DNA of 64,000 nt from Cardiocondyla obscurior (Eukaryota; Arthropoda; Insecta; Hymenoptera; Formicidae), in contig NC_091865.1 of the NCBI RefSeq assembly GCF_019399895.1, positions 8,871,001 through 8,935,000 of the forward strand. Direction: 5' to 3'. Position numbers and translations under genes: made by a program. Of the stretch, positions 27,601-39,600 are shown piece after piece (within the stretch, counting starts at the first letter, position 1; every line of letters begins with the position of its first letter). The notes below the pieces were generated by a model, which was not told where the DNA came from, searched no databases, and saw only the letters and a program-made list of their open reading frames with translations.

Positions 27601-30100
27601 GTGACGAGAATTTTTTCATTTAACGTTCACGCTAACAAGATATCGCGTCGCGAAAATTGCACCGCCACTTCATAAATGTTACTCTGACCAGATTCAATAG
27701 CAATAAATTAAATTATTTTTGAATATCGCACGAGTGCAAAATAAAAATTCCTATCGCAGTTTAGCAATTTTTTTTTTTTATTTTTTTTTATTTTTTATTA
27801 AACACTTTTGTAATATTTGCTGAGAAGGTGCAAAGGTAAGTGACATACGTTTCAGAAAGTAGTCGAAAGTAATTTTATACTTATTTTGAGCGGTACGTTT
27901 TTTACAAGCTCTCCTACGCGTGAGAGGAATTGCGACGTCGGAAAGGGCGTGGTCCGGTCTATCTTTCTGTTTCAGAGCACGATTCTGCATTGCTTTCAAA
28001 TGCAGACTATGAATAGCTTTCGGCTATCGAATGTGGAATTTATCGCAAATCACTACATAACGAATTGACGTGTTTGACTTGTTTATTGTTAACACGTTTA
28101 TTTATTTATAAACCGCTCAGTTAACAGAGCCAAAATGCCTGATAGTTATAAACAAAATTGGCCGACGGTTATATTGTTACCAATAGCCGTATATTTAGTT
28201 ACAAGCACGTATTCGTTAAGTCTGTGTAATAAATTTTATGATGCTATCGATTTGATTGTGTGTATAAGAAATTACCTTCCTCTAATATTAAGGTTCTTAT
28301 GCTTTTAATCTCTAATTATATTTGATGTACTACACGCGAAGAAAACTTAAACAAAATTCTTTCAAACGTTTTCTTAAAAAAAAAAATTGTATTATAATTT
28401 TTTAATTATAAAAAAGAAATGTATGTAATGATACATTTGTATCGTAAGTTAAAGATAAAGTTACTCGACAGTGTTAATAAGTACGATTATTGCAACGATA
28501 ATTAATACATAGTTAAAATTCCAGAAAAAGTCTCGTAATTATCCATAAAATTGTCGTGCGTCACACCGACATGATATTAATTAATTTTCCAATTAACCCA
28601 GATTGCATGTTGAAATATTTAATATGGAATTTGTTAATTTTAGTAAAAGTATGTTAGCTCATAGACCCTAAGAAATAGTACGTTAATATTTGCGTGTGTA
28701 ACTAAGTATACGTATGTCTAATAAAAACTAAAAAAAAACTTTTTTTTTTAAGTGACTCGTATAAAAATCAATTTCATAAAGAAGGGACTGAAAATAATAA
28801 CTTTAATTTATTTTAATGGCATTGAAGTAAAATTTATCAATTGCTTTCTTCTCAATGACTAACGACAACATTCAAGCTCTGCTTGTGCTATGTATATTTT
28901 AATTCTATACGATAAACCTCACCAGAGAGTACATTAATAATTTAAACATGATCCTCAAACAAATAAAAATAAACTGCAAAAGAGATTTCATTACTGGAAA
29001 GATTTCGCGGAAAGAAGATAGCATCGTTTTTATTCTCGAAATATACTTCAACTGCAATTTTAACCTTACAATCAAGAAAGGAATATCCGTAAAAAAATTA
29101 TATTTTAATTTGTCGTTTAATTGATCGCTTTAAGTGGAAATATATATATTCGCGTATAAAAATAGAAAAGTTCAGTCAATGAAACATCAGAGAAGGAATA
29201 TACGGTAGACGAAATAAGATATCAAGTTATACGGCGTTGCTAAATATACGATATATGTAGTACGGTGAAAATTACAGTGCACAATTTACGCGAAAAGCAC
29301 ATCATAAAAATATATAAGATACGAAAAATAAGATCCGTTCGCATGGATCCTTGAGAAAAATTGAAAGATGTATCGCCGCTAAATATAAGCAGGCATATAA
29401 TATTAAAAGTGTATCCTGAATAAATTCTAAATACTCTAAAAACTAAAATAGATAAATAGAAATAGTAAAATAAACGTTAAATATTTAGACGCTTTTAAAA
29501 GCATTTTTGTACAAAATATTATTTAATAATAGTTTAAATTAAAAATACGCGTTCAAATACATTATAGATGCATCTTCATTTAGTAACGTTAACGTTTAAT
29601 GTCATAATGTCGTCTCTATTATACATACGAAAACAAATCGCGAACAATGCATCTTGGATTCCGCATCGCTAAAATTTTGTACGCGGGATAACGAGTTTTA
29701 ACAAACGAACCCTGCTTTAAACATGTGATTCATACGAATAATTTCTGTTACGAATAAATCCTCTCTCCCAATCTCCGAATTCGTCATGTGTGTAACGGTC
29801 ATTTGTTTGCACAGCTGAGTATGCAAGCAAAAAATATGTATACGGGCAAATATTGTTGCTCTCGTGGTTTTAGAAAAGTCTACCCTTGTGAGTAACGCAA
29901 GTTTATTACTTAATAAAAAAAAATACTAAAAATGTATAGGTATACAAAATATTATTTAACAATATAAATTAAAATATCTAAATTCAAAAAATTATTCTAA
30001 ATTTATATTTATAAAAATGATTTAAAGAAACGTAATATCAATGTCAGCAAAGTCGAATAAAATGATCGAATTCTCTTGGTTAAATGTAATTAGAGCCATC
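24618..30100. other. Non-coding, AT-rich with mixed blocks
   Basis: Mixed-composition blocks at about 24.6-25.05 kb and 26.34-26.80 kb, separated by A/T-rich DNA with homopolymers (for example 25970-25992, 26040-26056, 27769-27798). The 26.4-kb block lacks any useful frame. The minus-strand frame at 24618-24866 is unrecognised. No supportable gene. Confidence 0.45.
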
Positions 30101-30600
30101 ACGGCCGCGGGTATTAACGTAAACCACAACAGCCACAAGTCTACTATCGACACTTACAATCTCAACTAAACGACATACCCTAAAAGCAAAAGAGCGTCAC
30201 TTTGCTGCCGCGCGCGATTTACGAGAGAGCAAGCAACCACGAACTCGCCGCATTTTCCAATCCCGCGGACGTCAAACTTTAATGAAGTTTGTCGAGCCTC
30301 TAGTCACGTACGATTTACAGAAGATTAGGACACCGCGCATATCCTTCCGACTGTCCCCACCCGTTTCAAGACCGTAACACCGTAGCTTTCTGACATAGCG
30401 GCAAGCGTGTTTATGTGCTGACACATATGAGTGTCGCCACAAAGATATTGCCCGAGGGTGAAAAGCTCTTTGCTTCGCGAGAACGTTTCTACGATCCTTT
30501 CCACCTTGTCTCCGCTAAAACGATCGCCGTTTGACGATACCATTTGCACAACCTAGCGTCGATGCCATTGAAAAATTCTCGCGGTGTATATTATCGAGAT
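30101..30600. promoter_or_regulatory. CpG-rich island, possible exon or promoter
   Basis: CpG-rich block beginning with CACGGCCGCGG and containing GCCGCGCGCG. Within it an open minus-strand frame (30543-30325) is the most protein-like ORF of the region and is described separately. The island may be a promoter or an exon cluster. Confidence 0.3.
30325..30543 (-). CDS. Hypothetical 72-residue ORF
   Basis: ATG-led minus-strand frame of 72 codons plus stop within a CpG-rich island. Composition is balanced and protein-like (for example DKVERIVETFSRSKELF near the N-terminus, and a Cys/His-containing stretch CGDTHMCQH). I recognise no family. A weak acceptor-like CTAG lies about 10 bases upstream of the ATG. 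With no homologue, no second exon and no codon-bias test it may be chance. It could also be a remnant or terminal exon. Confidence 0.2.
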   Translation of the reverse strand: MVSSNGDRFSGDKVERIVETFSRSKELFTLGQYLCGDTHMCQHINTLAAMSESYGVTVLKRVGTVGRICAVS

Positions 30601-31805
30601 GCCTCAGGATCTAAATTTCGATCGTCGCCTTGACGCACAATATAAAACCCACCCAAGTATTAGATTCTATATTCCTGACTTTTCAATATTTTATTTTTTC
30701 AAGTTAAGATTAAAGGAATTATAAACAGATCGCGAATATTAAATTAGACTTTTCGACATTTTAGTAATAAGAGATCTCGTAAATAAAAACTAATTTTATT
30801 AATGTAATTATAGCTCGAAAGCTATTTTCGCGTATATTATTTTATATATTATGTAAAGCAATAATTATTATTAAAATATAATTATGTTTGTTCCGCAAAA
30901 TTCATTGTAATCGCAAATATGGCGAAAACAAGCTGTTTTATATAATATATGTTATAGTATAATATTTCAAGTAACAAAAATTCTTACTATTTTAAAAGGA
31001 AACATCGTGCTAGAATAGTAAATCACTTGAATGATAAAACATTCAAATAGAGAATGCTTGGATAATGGAAGCTGTGATGCACCTTCCTCCGCCACCTACA
31101 TACATCCGAAACAGATTCTGACGACGAGAAAATATCGAGTGCATTCTCAATAAATTATGTATAAAAGCCGATTTTTGTTTTTCTAATATATTGTCTGCTG
31201 CCTAACATATGAGATCAAATAACAAAACGCGGTTACAAAAATGCTGCAAGCACGCATACCAATATGCAACGTTAGCAAACTCATTAACTTGATAACTAAA
31301 TATAACGCAGTAAGATTTAAGTTATTAAAAAAAAAAAAAAATAAAATAGTGTTAATTTAATAATCCGTTGTCACCATGACGTTAATTGCCTGTCCAGCAA
31401 TTAAGTAATAAATAATTGAATCGAGACTGCGAATACAAATCGCGCGAAATCGGGTTGAATCCCAACTCACGTTTTATTATTAAAACTTCTATCGCGAACA
31501 TACTGCAATGACATAAATAATAAATCGCAATTAATCGCTTCTCCAATATTTTTCAGACTTTTAGATTTGTGAGAGTCTGGGGAAATTGAGCGCGTTTTCC
31601 CCCCGTTTTTATGATACCGCAGATGAAAATTTATCAAATAGTTGTATGAGCATTTGTTTCCCACCCGCAGTTGTTTAACGATTGCTTTTTAACAATTTTA
31701 TGTGTAATTTTATATGATCATTATTATTTCTCGACGTGTACTGCACAATTCTTAATAACGGTGAGATCAAAAGACATGCAATATAACAGAATATTATCGA
31801 CTCAC
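30601..31805. other. AT-rich non-coding stretch downstream of the left transcript unit
   Basis: AT-rich DNA with an A tract near 31327-31341. The left unit's fourth exon ends in a donor (GTGAGT at 31805-31800), so any further exon of that transcript must lie in this direction. I could not identify it. Confidence 0.4.
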
Positions 31806-31811
31806 CGATTC

Positions 31812-32258
31812 GATGCGCAGCGGCGGAGTTACAGCAAGGCAGCTATGATGATCCTGTAACATTCAAATATAAAATATTAATTGTAGAAAAACTTTAAATA
31901 ATTTTCATTATTTCAAAAAAAATAAAAAATAAATTTTTTTTATTCGCTGAAAAATGATACTTACCAAAACGTTGCTCCGCCGAAGCAGGATGCCTTTCCG
32001 AGGCCTCCTCCTCCTCTCAGATGGGACGTGTTGATGCGCAGCAGTGAAGTTACAGCAAGGCAGCTATGATGATCCTGTAACATTCAAATATAAAATATTA
32101 ATTGTAGAGAAACTTCAAATAATTTTCATTATTTCAAAAAAAAAAAAAAAAATAAATAAATTTTTTTTATTCGCTGAAAAATGATACTTACCAAAACGTT
32201 GCTCCGCCGTAATATGATGCCTTTCCAAGGCCTCCTCCTCCTCCCAGATGGGACGTGT
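31812..32258. repeat. Tandem duplication of exon plus intron (2 units of about 221-226 bp)
   Basis: Units 31812-32032 and 32033-32258 are about 95% identical by eye. Each contains one copy of the GATCATCAT...TTTTG exon core, its GTAAGT donor, and the AT-rich intron with an A tract that differs in length. Differences cluster at GGCGGAGTT versus AGTGAAGTT, a few transitions, and the A run. The duplication created the extra exon/intron of the left transcript and is absent from the right copy, so it arose after the inverted duplication. Confidence 0.85.
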
Positions 32259-32710
32259 CGAGTCATCCTAACGCGCACTCACGTAAGCCGCGACCGTGAA
32301 TTTACAACTGCGAATTACTAATTACACTATTTCGCGCTTCAGTGTCCGATACTCGCGTTTGCAAAAATCAACGTAACCAAATATTGCGCCCGAGGACAAC
32401 GACGCTCCCGAGAACACGACTGACGAATCGGTTGCGGTTCGTTAATTCATTGATATCGGCGACGAGAACACAACACAACTTCTCCTTGGGACGTTCATCG
32501 AAGGAAAATTCCTATGTGCGGGGTCGTAGGCATGTACGTAGATCGGTTGTTTTCCTCCGAGTGTATTCAGGGTGACCAAGGTTGACTGCACGAACTCACT
32601 GCGTTATAAAAGAATATACACATATAATTACTCCTGTAAGCTCCACGATGTGCCGGATTGTCGGCAGGCGAATATTATATTAACAATATCATGCGTGAAT
32701 CACGTACGCC

Positions 32711-32712
32711 GC

Positions 32713-32754
<42 letters not shown>

Positions 32755-32781
32755 CTCTCCATATATCTATCTATCTATCTC
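32711..32781 (+). repeat. (CT)n / (CTAT)n microsatellite in intron 1 of left unit
   Basis: CT dinucleotide array interrupted by a few T, followed by several CTAT units. It lies inside the first intron of the left transcript unit (GA-rich on the transcribed strand) and has no counterpart in the right copy. It is the source of the Ser/Leu-rich ORF on the plus strand. Confidence 0.9.
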
Positions 32782-32883
32782 TCTGCATCTCTTTCGAACG
32801 CTACGCACTTTGCATGTTAAAATAAATTATGCATGCCGATTATTACATTAAGTACTATGTATATTAATATGTTATGGACTTAC

Positions 32884-33180
32884 AATCGATGGATGCGTTG
32901 AGATATGGATTACGCGGCCTGCCTGCGATCAAATTCCTGGTTAAACGAATTAGCCATTAACTTTTTATACTACCAACTGCGTTTTTCGCGCGCGCGACAC
33001 CACTGCAGTGGTGCTACTGAAATATAATGGCTGACTCGGTTAATCGGAACTAATTCAGAGCGCGCTCAAATCAAATTTCTATCAATGCCAATTGTCTTCG
33101 ACCTCGACTCAACTCCGTTTATTTCTGCCGAAACGAGATCGAAGTTAATTCGCACAGTAGAAATAACCTTTACTCAATCA
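32884..33180 (-). promoter_or_regulatory. Conserved promoter/first-exon block of left unit
   Basis: This block aligns almost without gaps to 55322-55642 in the opposite orientation. It includes CCGATTAACCGAGTC, GCGCGCGCGAAAAA and AAAAAGTTAATGGC. It has a TATA-like box (TATAAAAAG, 32969-32961) and ends at a GTAAGT donor. Compared with the right copy, it carries a perfect 16-base palindrome (CACCACTGCAGTGGTG, 32998-33013) and lacks about 25 bases next to it. Conservation here is clearly higher than in downstream exons, which suggests selection on regulatory or leader sequence. Confidence 0.5.
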
Positions 33181-33414
33181 ATCGTAGATTACGCGGAGTA
33201 GTCGGAAAAGAGGATGTACGTAATAAAAATTACATGTAGAGACGCAAATAGCACCAATGAATATTCTCCGCATTCATATAACCGATCGCGGGAATCGAAT
33301 TCTATACGACCGATCGCTTTCTTTATTAAATATACCTGATTTTCTGTTCGCAGAGGAGCTCTGATCTAGCGTGCTCGAGTCTCAACGGTCCACGGTCGAA
33401 TGCCAAGGTGATCA

Positions 33415-33534
33415 GGCAAGCACGGCGTACTGAATCACGTACCTCACGCGCTACCCCTTCCCCATCCTCTGACGCGCTATCCCTTCCCCACCCCTCACCC
33501 ACCCCTCACCCATTCCTCACCCATCCCTCACCCG
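33415..33534 (+). repeat. C-rich minisatellite, G-quadruplex potential on minus strand
   Basis: Four 11-base units at 33491-33534 (CCCCTCACCCA twice, then TTCCTCACCCA and TCCCTCACCCG). They are preceded by two copies of a longer CGCGCTA-CCCTTCCCC motif (about 33448-33490). The minus strand has many GGG runs with short loops. It lies roughly 310 bases upstream of the conserved block of the left unit. An apparent Pro/Ser/His-rich ORF on the plus strand is caused by the repeat. Confidence 0.85.
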
Positions 33535-33649
33535 TTATTTTCGGTCGTTCGAATATTCTTTCCAATATTAAATCGAATACATCGCAAATTTGTATGTATC
33601 AGGTATATACATTACGGTGCTCGTTAATTGAATACGATCGATTAACGTA

Positions 33650-36600
33650 GACGCATTTGTATTTCGTTAAAAAAACAAAATTTTTGAAATATTTTTCATA
33701 TGGTTTACAGCGACCACATAAACTTTAATGTTAATGCAAGTAAAAGCATTACAGAATCATGCCGGCGACAAAGTAAAATACAAGTCACAAATTAAATTCC
33801 TATTTCTGAAGTCGCTAGTTTACATACGTTCGCAATTATGCTATTGCTTGTGAATTTATTCACAAAACTTTTAATCGGATTCAGCTCAGGTCTAAGCGAA
33901 GGAAAATGGAAATCGCTCTCATTAATTAACTACGGTCACGAGATAAGTGAAAACAAATATTTAAACTGGGGGGAGAGCAACTGCGCGATGATGAAAGAGT
34001 AGAAGCGTATTCACAGTGCGAATAATAAATAGCTGCTTAAAATTCCTACCAACCAAATCTGCAGATGAGTGAAGGGGATGTAAATGACATCTGTTATACG
34101 TAACCTAGTTGCTTGAGATAAATGTCTTTAAGCGGTATAAACTCGAAAAGTTATCTTAACCCTTATCTGACAAAATTATTTTTCAGAAGCAGCTTTATTT
34201 TATCATTCTTGTCTATTAAAGTTCTTATATTATTTTACTTTAAATGTCAAAAAATTGTAAGATTTCATATTTTTCAGATCTTAAAATTATAGCACTTGAT
34301 CTTGATAAGTTATTCACAAAAGAGATTACTTTTGAGCTACTGCAATAATTTAAAAGCTATATTTCAATCGTTATCCTGGAAAGGCTTAATTATTGTTACA
34401 GCTATGTATCTGATAGATTTATTATATGTATTTGGGCACCGCAGATCATCGTGTACTTAGCCTATTGATCTTTGCTTTACCTCTCGGTCCTGCAAAGCAG
34501 CAGTATTGTGGACTTTGTTGACCAATCGTCCATGTATAACGGACCGATTATAGTAAGCGCTGTATTTGGTATCGAGTTTGTTATCACAATAAGTACTTAA
34601 CGGGATTAAAGCTTCTAATCGCTTCAGTTCACCTGCTTGTTTGTTATCTCCTTGTATTAGCACGGTGTTTCGATAATCTAAGGTTTAAGCCCAACCAGTT
34701 AGATCCATAACTTTATTTGAAATAAAACGAAATTATCAGTTAAATATTTCATTTTCTTATTATTATTGCATTGTGCTATTATCGTTCAATTTTAATAACT
34801 ATAAGATTAATATTTGTTACTTAATATACGTATATATGTATATGATAATGTAGCATATTTTTTTAAAACTTAAAAAATTTTTTTTTAATTAAGTCCTTTC
34901 ATGTTTCGTGATAAAAATTCATGTACATGTAAGAGATTGCAATGACAGTCAATCAGTACAAAAAAGTACTCAACTGAAAAGTATTTAACTGACATTTTCC
35001 GAAGCGTACATTTAAACGAGAAAACCAATCAGTGTAATCGACAACGGAACAGTTAAATTGGAATTCCAGCATACTTTTCTATTAGTTCTCGCGTGAGTCC
35101 TTCGAATTTTAGATGACATGGGAAATATTGCTTGGAATTTCATCAATGGCATCGAGTAGAAACACGAAAGTGCCAACAAACGTATTTTAATAATGCTTTT
35201 GTGCAACTTTTAAATAAGTGCAACTTTAAAGAATACGTATTTGCAGCGAACATCATTACTTACGAATTCTGAAAAATCTCACAAGCCTTGATAGATTTTA
35301 TTTCAAATAATAATCGTAATTTTATTTTCAATAATTAAACACGACATATTACTTCTCTCAAAATATTAATATATTTACCATTGCGCGCGATGTTTCTTGA
35401 CGGTAATTAACGTGGGAATTATTTCGTTAGAATGCTCTCAAGTATTTCAAAAGGTAAAAGATACGTTGCCAGCAATGTACACGCGCGAGTTCTCATTGCT
35501 GTAACGTCCACGAAAAAAGGTGAGAACGCTGCCGGAAATAATCTCTTCTAGGACGCACTAATGACTCTACTACTCTCATTCTTTAGCGTCACGACGACGG
35601 TAATGCACGCGAGAGACACCGACACTTCGTGGCCAGCGTTGTTCGTGTTATGAAAGGTGGCGATGTATCGTATTTATTAAACATATACGGGTATTAGGTA
35701 TATGAAGAACGTGTGCATAGTATACACGAGACGCACTATATCTTGCCGTAATACTCCGTTGTGTTATCTTTTCGTGTTAAATTTTTAATACTACTTTTGT
35801 ACCGTTATTATATTAATATCACAAAAACAAATCAACCGTTAGTTATTTTCGAGTTTTCATACTTCTACATGCCGGTATTTTGCATTACAATAAAAAATAT
35901 ATAATAAAATTTAATAAACGTTAATGTTCCACAAAAAATAAAAACATAGTGAAATATTATAATTAAAATGGACAGATCAACCGCAAAGTAATTTTCTAGA
36001 ACGAAACGTTCTGACTTTTCAACTGACTGCAAACACTTATAGCAACAGTGATTCAATTAAAATAATTATTAGCGAGATGGACCAAAGTATCGTCACCATT
36101 TAGTATGGAATTGCGCGGCAATTTCCTTCGTGAAATAAAAAGTGAAAAAGAGTTCCTTGAAAGGAAGCCTTTCGAAGACGAATTTCAGAGTTGCCGCAAA
36201 AGTGGAGTTTAATCATGTTGAATGAAGAAGTACAACTACAAACGCAAATATCTATTTCGTCTGGATTCAACTTGTCGACGATGTCTTAAAATTATTTAAG
36301 ATGCATTTCATATATATGCTCTTTGATAATAATAAATTTCTTCTTTATCGTTTATACAATATTAGTGCCTAATTAATATTTTTTTTAGCCGTATTCACTC
36401 ACAGCCATAAATCTGAACAATTATGAAATATATAAATGCACCATAAAATATGAATAAATGTTTTATATTTTAAAAATAACGATATAAATTAGAAATCGAA
36501 TTTGATTAAAATATTTTTTTTCACAAATTTGTTGGGAAACCTATATTAAAATATTTTCGGCTAACTCAAACTTCTTAAAATTATTCTACAGGCAGAGAAG

Positions 36601-39600
36601 TGATTGCAAATTGCTGACAAGGTTACTCGACGTAAGTTGATCTTCAATTCCAACTTTCTACGTTGAGAAAAGAAAAGACTATAAGTTTCTTGGAACTATG
36701 AAATGCGAAAAATGTACCGTCAGCAATCTATCCTATATTTTCCAACTATAAAAACCTCTGTTCTAAAGTAAAGATGTAATCAATGGAATTTGAGTGTTTT
36801 ACAAAATGCGTATAAAAATAAAAACAATTACCACAAAATTTAATATCGTCAACCATCGCGTTTTCGACAATACGAGAAAACGTCGTGATGCTTGCGCAAG
36901 ACTTTTCACGACGATTCTACGTGTTTTACTGCGAAAGAAAAAGATTAATTGTCAGCTCGAGTAATGGCAACATTTTCGACATGCCGAAGAATGAGTCCAC
37001 ATATGCCAAGTAAGCAAAGATACACTGGCTGCTGCCTGTGATTTCCATTAATCTCGATTAGCCGGTAGATCAAGCATGCATTTCCTGTCGTGTGCGAGAA
37101 AGAAAAACGAAAGGGGGAAAAAAGATGAGATCGAAAACGGAGGATGTACCGGATGAACAAGCGGATATTCGACTCGCCATAGGGATCCTTGGGAAATCCA
37201 ATTGTGGTCAGTGGAATCGGTCGGAAATGTATCGAATGTAGGATCGAAATATTGAACACCAAGTATATCCTAGTTTTCTCTTTCACGATTACGACTAGTT
37301 TTTGCTACCCCTATTGTATTTTGAGTGCTCGTAAATGTGAAGTCATCCCCATCCTCATGTGTTTTTACCGTTATTCTACCCCTTACGTTATTAAATTATA
37401 ACGGCGATCTTTGCTGAAAATACAAATAATAAAAGTAAGAAAAATCCCGCTTATTCGATAATACTATTTTCCTAAATTTCTATTAATATACAAATTCTTG
37501 TAGCTGTAATATATATTTTTAAGTACACCGTTACTTTTATTTACTGCGGCAATCAATCAAAGGGATAGAACATTTCACGATGTGTTATATCACGGACCAA
37601 GAAGCTCGTGCAAGACTTTTTTTTTCTTAATCGAACTACTTCGCGTTCCATTTCACACTTTCAATTTCAACTCACGTCTCACAGCAAGAATTTTTATCTG
37701 TTAGTATTTTTAGACCTCTTTTTTTTAACAATCAATTATTGTGAAAATATATATTCCAAAACTTACAAATCCGATTTTTCTTGATTCCGCGCCTATTGTC
37801 CGAACATATACATTTACATTTTATAATTAATTTATAAACTTTTTCGCTTTTCGTACCATAAAATATTTAATAATTTATTACAGACGTAGTGACAGTATGT
37901 ACTTTTCTTATATTTTTTCCCCCCCATGTTTTCTGAGTTCATTTTATTCAAATATACATATGTAGATAGTTGCCTGTGTCGCACACTGGTATAAAACCTT
38001 TGATATAACTATGTTGGGATGCTATCTCGAGAATGCTGCAATTCTCTCGACTTCTAAGGATCACTGAACTCCTCCCTATCACATAGTAATTGTACTTCAT
38101 TGCAACAACAGAACCAGCAAGAATTCATGGCAGCCGATGCGACAACAAAGTTGCAACAATCTGTTCCGCGCGAATTATTTTGCACCGCTCGGCAATGGCT
38201 TCTTTAAAGCTTCCGATTGTTCGACGCGCACAATGTCCATCTGACAAAGCGGCTTTGTAAATGGCATGGTCGACTCAATGTACCTACAAAACAGTTATTT
38301 CCGTACGGATTCCATGTGTTTACCCAAACTTTAATAAGCAAACAAAAGTTGCATAAGAATCTATCGTTGAAAAGGAAATAGTAAATGTGTTTAACTATAC
38401 CACGGGAGTTAGTTGTAATCGATTTCTAAGTTATCTTAAAGGCGATTCATTTTCCTTTCCCGGACCGTAAAGCAAGACCGTGGAATAATAAATTTCATTA
38501 CGAAATCTCATCGCGAACCATTAAAGACGTTTTTGCGATTCCTGCGTTAGCCAATATTAATGTTCGCTCTCGAGTATTTCTCTTTCCTTTCTTCATTTCC
38601 TCGCGTAATACCCAACTCTCGGCATATTACAAAGAACTATTTTCAATTAGCCATTGTTCGAAGTATTTCTCTTTGATCTCCAGTATATTCGTATGATTTT
38701 AATGATAAAAAGATACTGTGATTAGTTATCTTAAGGCAAAGCTGTGTAGATAATGATTTTTCTTAAACCTTTAATTAAGAAATTTAATAATATCCTTTGA
38801 CCTGTATACTCCGCTTTAATTTAACACCAGTAAGTAGTTAAATACCATGTCATAATACGCTGTTTGTTATTCACCAACAAACATTATAATTAATTTGTTG
38901 CGCTCGAACGCGAACATATTAATCATCGTCGCATTATGAACCGCATTTACATCAAAGAGAAATCTTCCTACCTAAATTGTTATAAAGGAAAATTAAATCA
39001 CTAAAAAAAAATTGCAGATCTATTTCTGTATCGTTATTACTTGTTGTTTTAAATTTGATGAAAAACTTGAAAAGTCGTAAATCAAGATTTGAATTTAATC
39101 ATTTTATTACAAATAATTTTATTATGTGTTAGTAACGCGACGTTATAACATCAAGAACACAAATCGGCGGCTAATACGGAAGTTTGTCGAAAGTCGTCTC
39201 TTTATCCGAAAGTTTTAAGCACGTCTTTACGACTTAAGCTTTTTTGCCATTGTTCGTTACGCCCCACACTTTCGACTTCGAAAAGTTTTATAAGCGCTTC
39301 GGCCAGTTTACTTTGAAAAGACTGTTTAATAAAAAGATTTTTACTTAAGATATCCAGCATTTATTATTTTAATTTATCATAATTTGTAATTTTAATATTT
39401 ATATTTTTAACAAAAATAAAAACATCATTAATAATATAAAATATAGACAGATTTGCGTTATGCATAATAAAAAATTGATAACGTTTTTGTTAAATCTATT
39501 CTTTTGTAACGAAAAAAGCAATTCTAATAAATTTATTTAAAAAATTGTAATTTGCAGATGATAAGATTAATTTAAAGCAATAACAATTTTCTTAAAAAAA

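Larger units (their letters stand above)
31806..33180 (-). ncRNA. Left copy of a duplicated spliced transcript unit (putative lncRNA)
   Basis: Minus-strand unit matching the reverse complement of 55322-56564. From the inner end it has a conserved promoter-like block with TATAAAAAG at 32969-32961. Exon 1 ends at 32884 (CATCGATT then GTAAGT). Exon 2 is 32598-32192, after the acceptor ATAACGCAG and before the donor G|GTAAGT. Exon 3 is 32074-31965 (TTACAG acceptor, GTAAGT donor) and exon 4 is 31853-31806 (TTACAG acceptor, GTGAGT donor). Introns are about 285, 117 and 111 bases. Exons 2-3 share a purine-rich GGAGGAGGAGG core followed by TTCGGCGGAGCAAC. Exon 3 is 110 bases, so the repeated core is read in different frames. 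A 69-codon frame can be threaded from an ATG in exon 2 to a stop in exon 4, but it is not matched in the right copy. Non-coding RNA is the better reading; the exact TSS and 3' end are unknown. Confidence 0.6.

Noticed and set aside
31450..31470. B-box-like GGGTTGAATCCC, possible tRNA
   Set aside because: No A box at the right distance and no cloverleaf stems could be drawn.
31806..33180. Left/right units as a DNA transposon or MITE family
   Set aside because: No terminal inverted repeats or target-site duplications seen, and the conserved parts are promoter and splice sites, not termini. A genome-wide copy count is still needed.
33408..33650. Pro/Ser/His-rich ORF
   Set aside because: Translation of the C-rich minisatellite.
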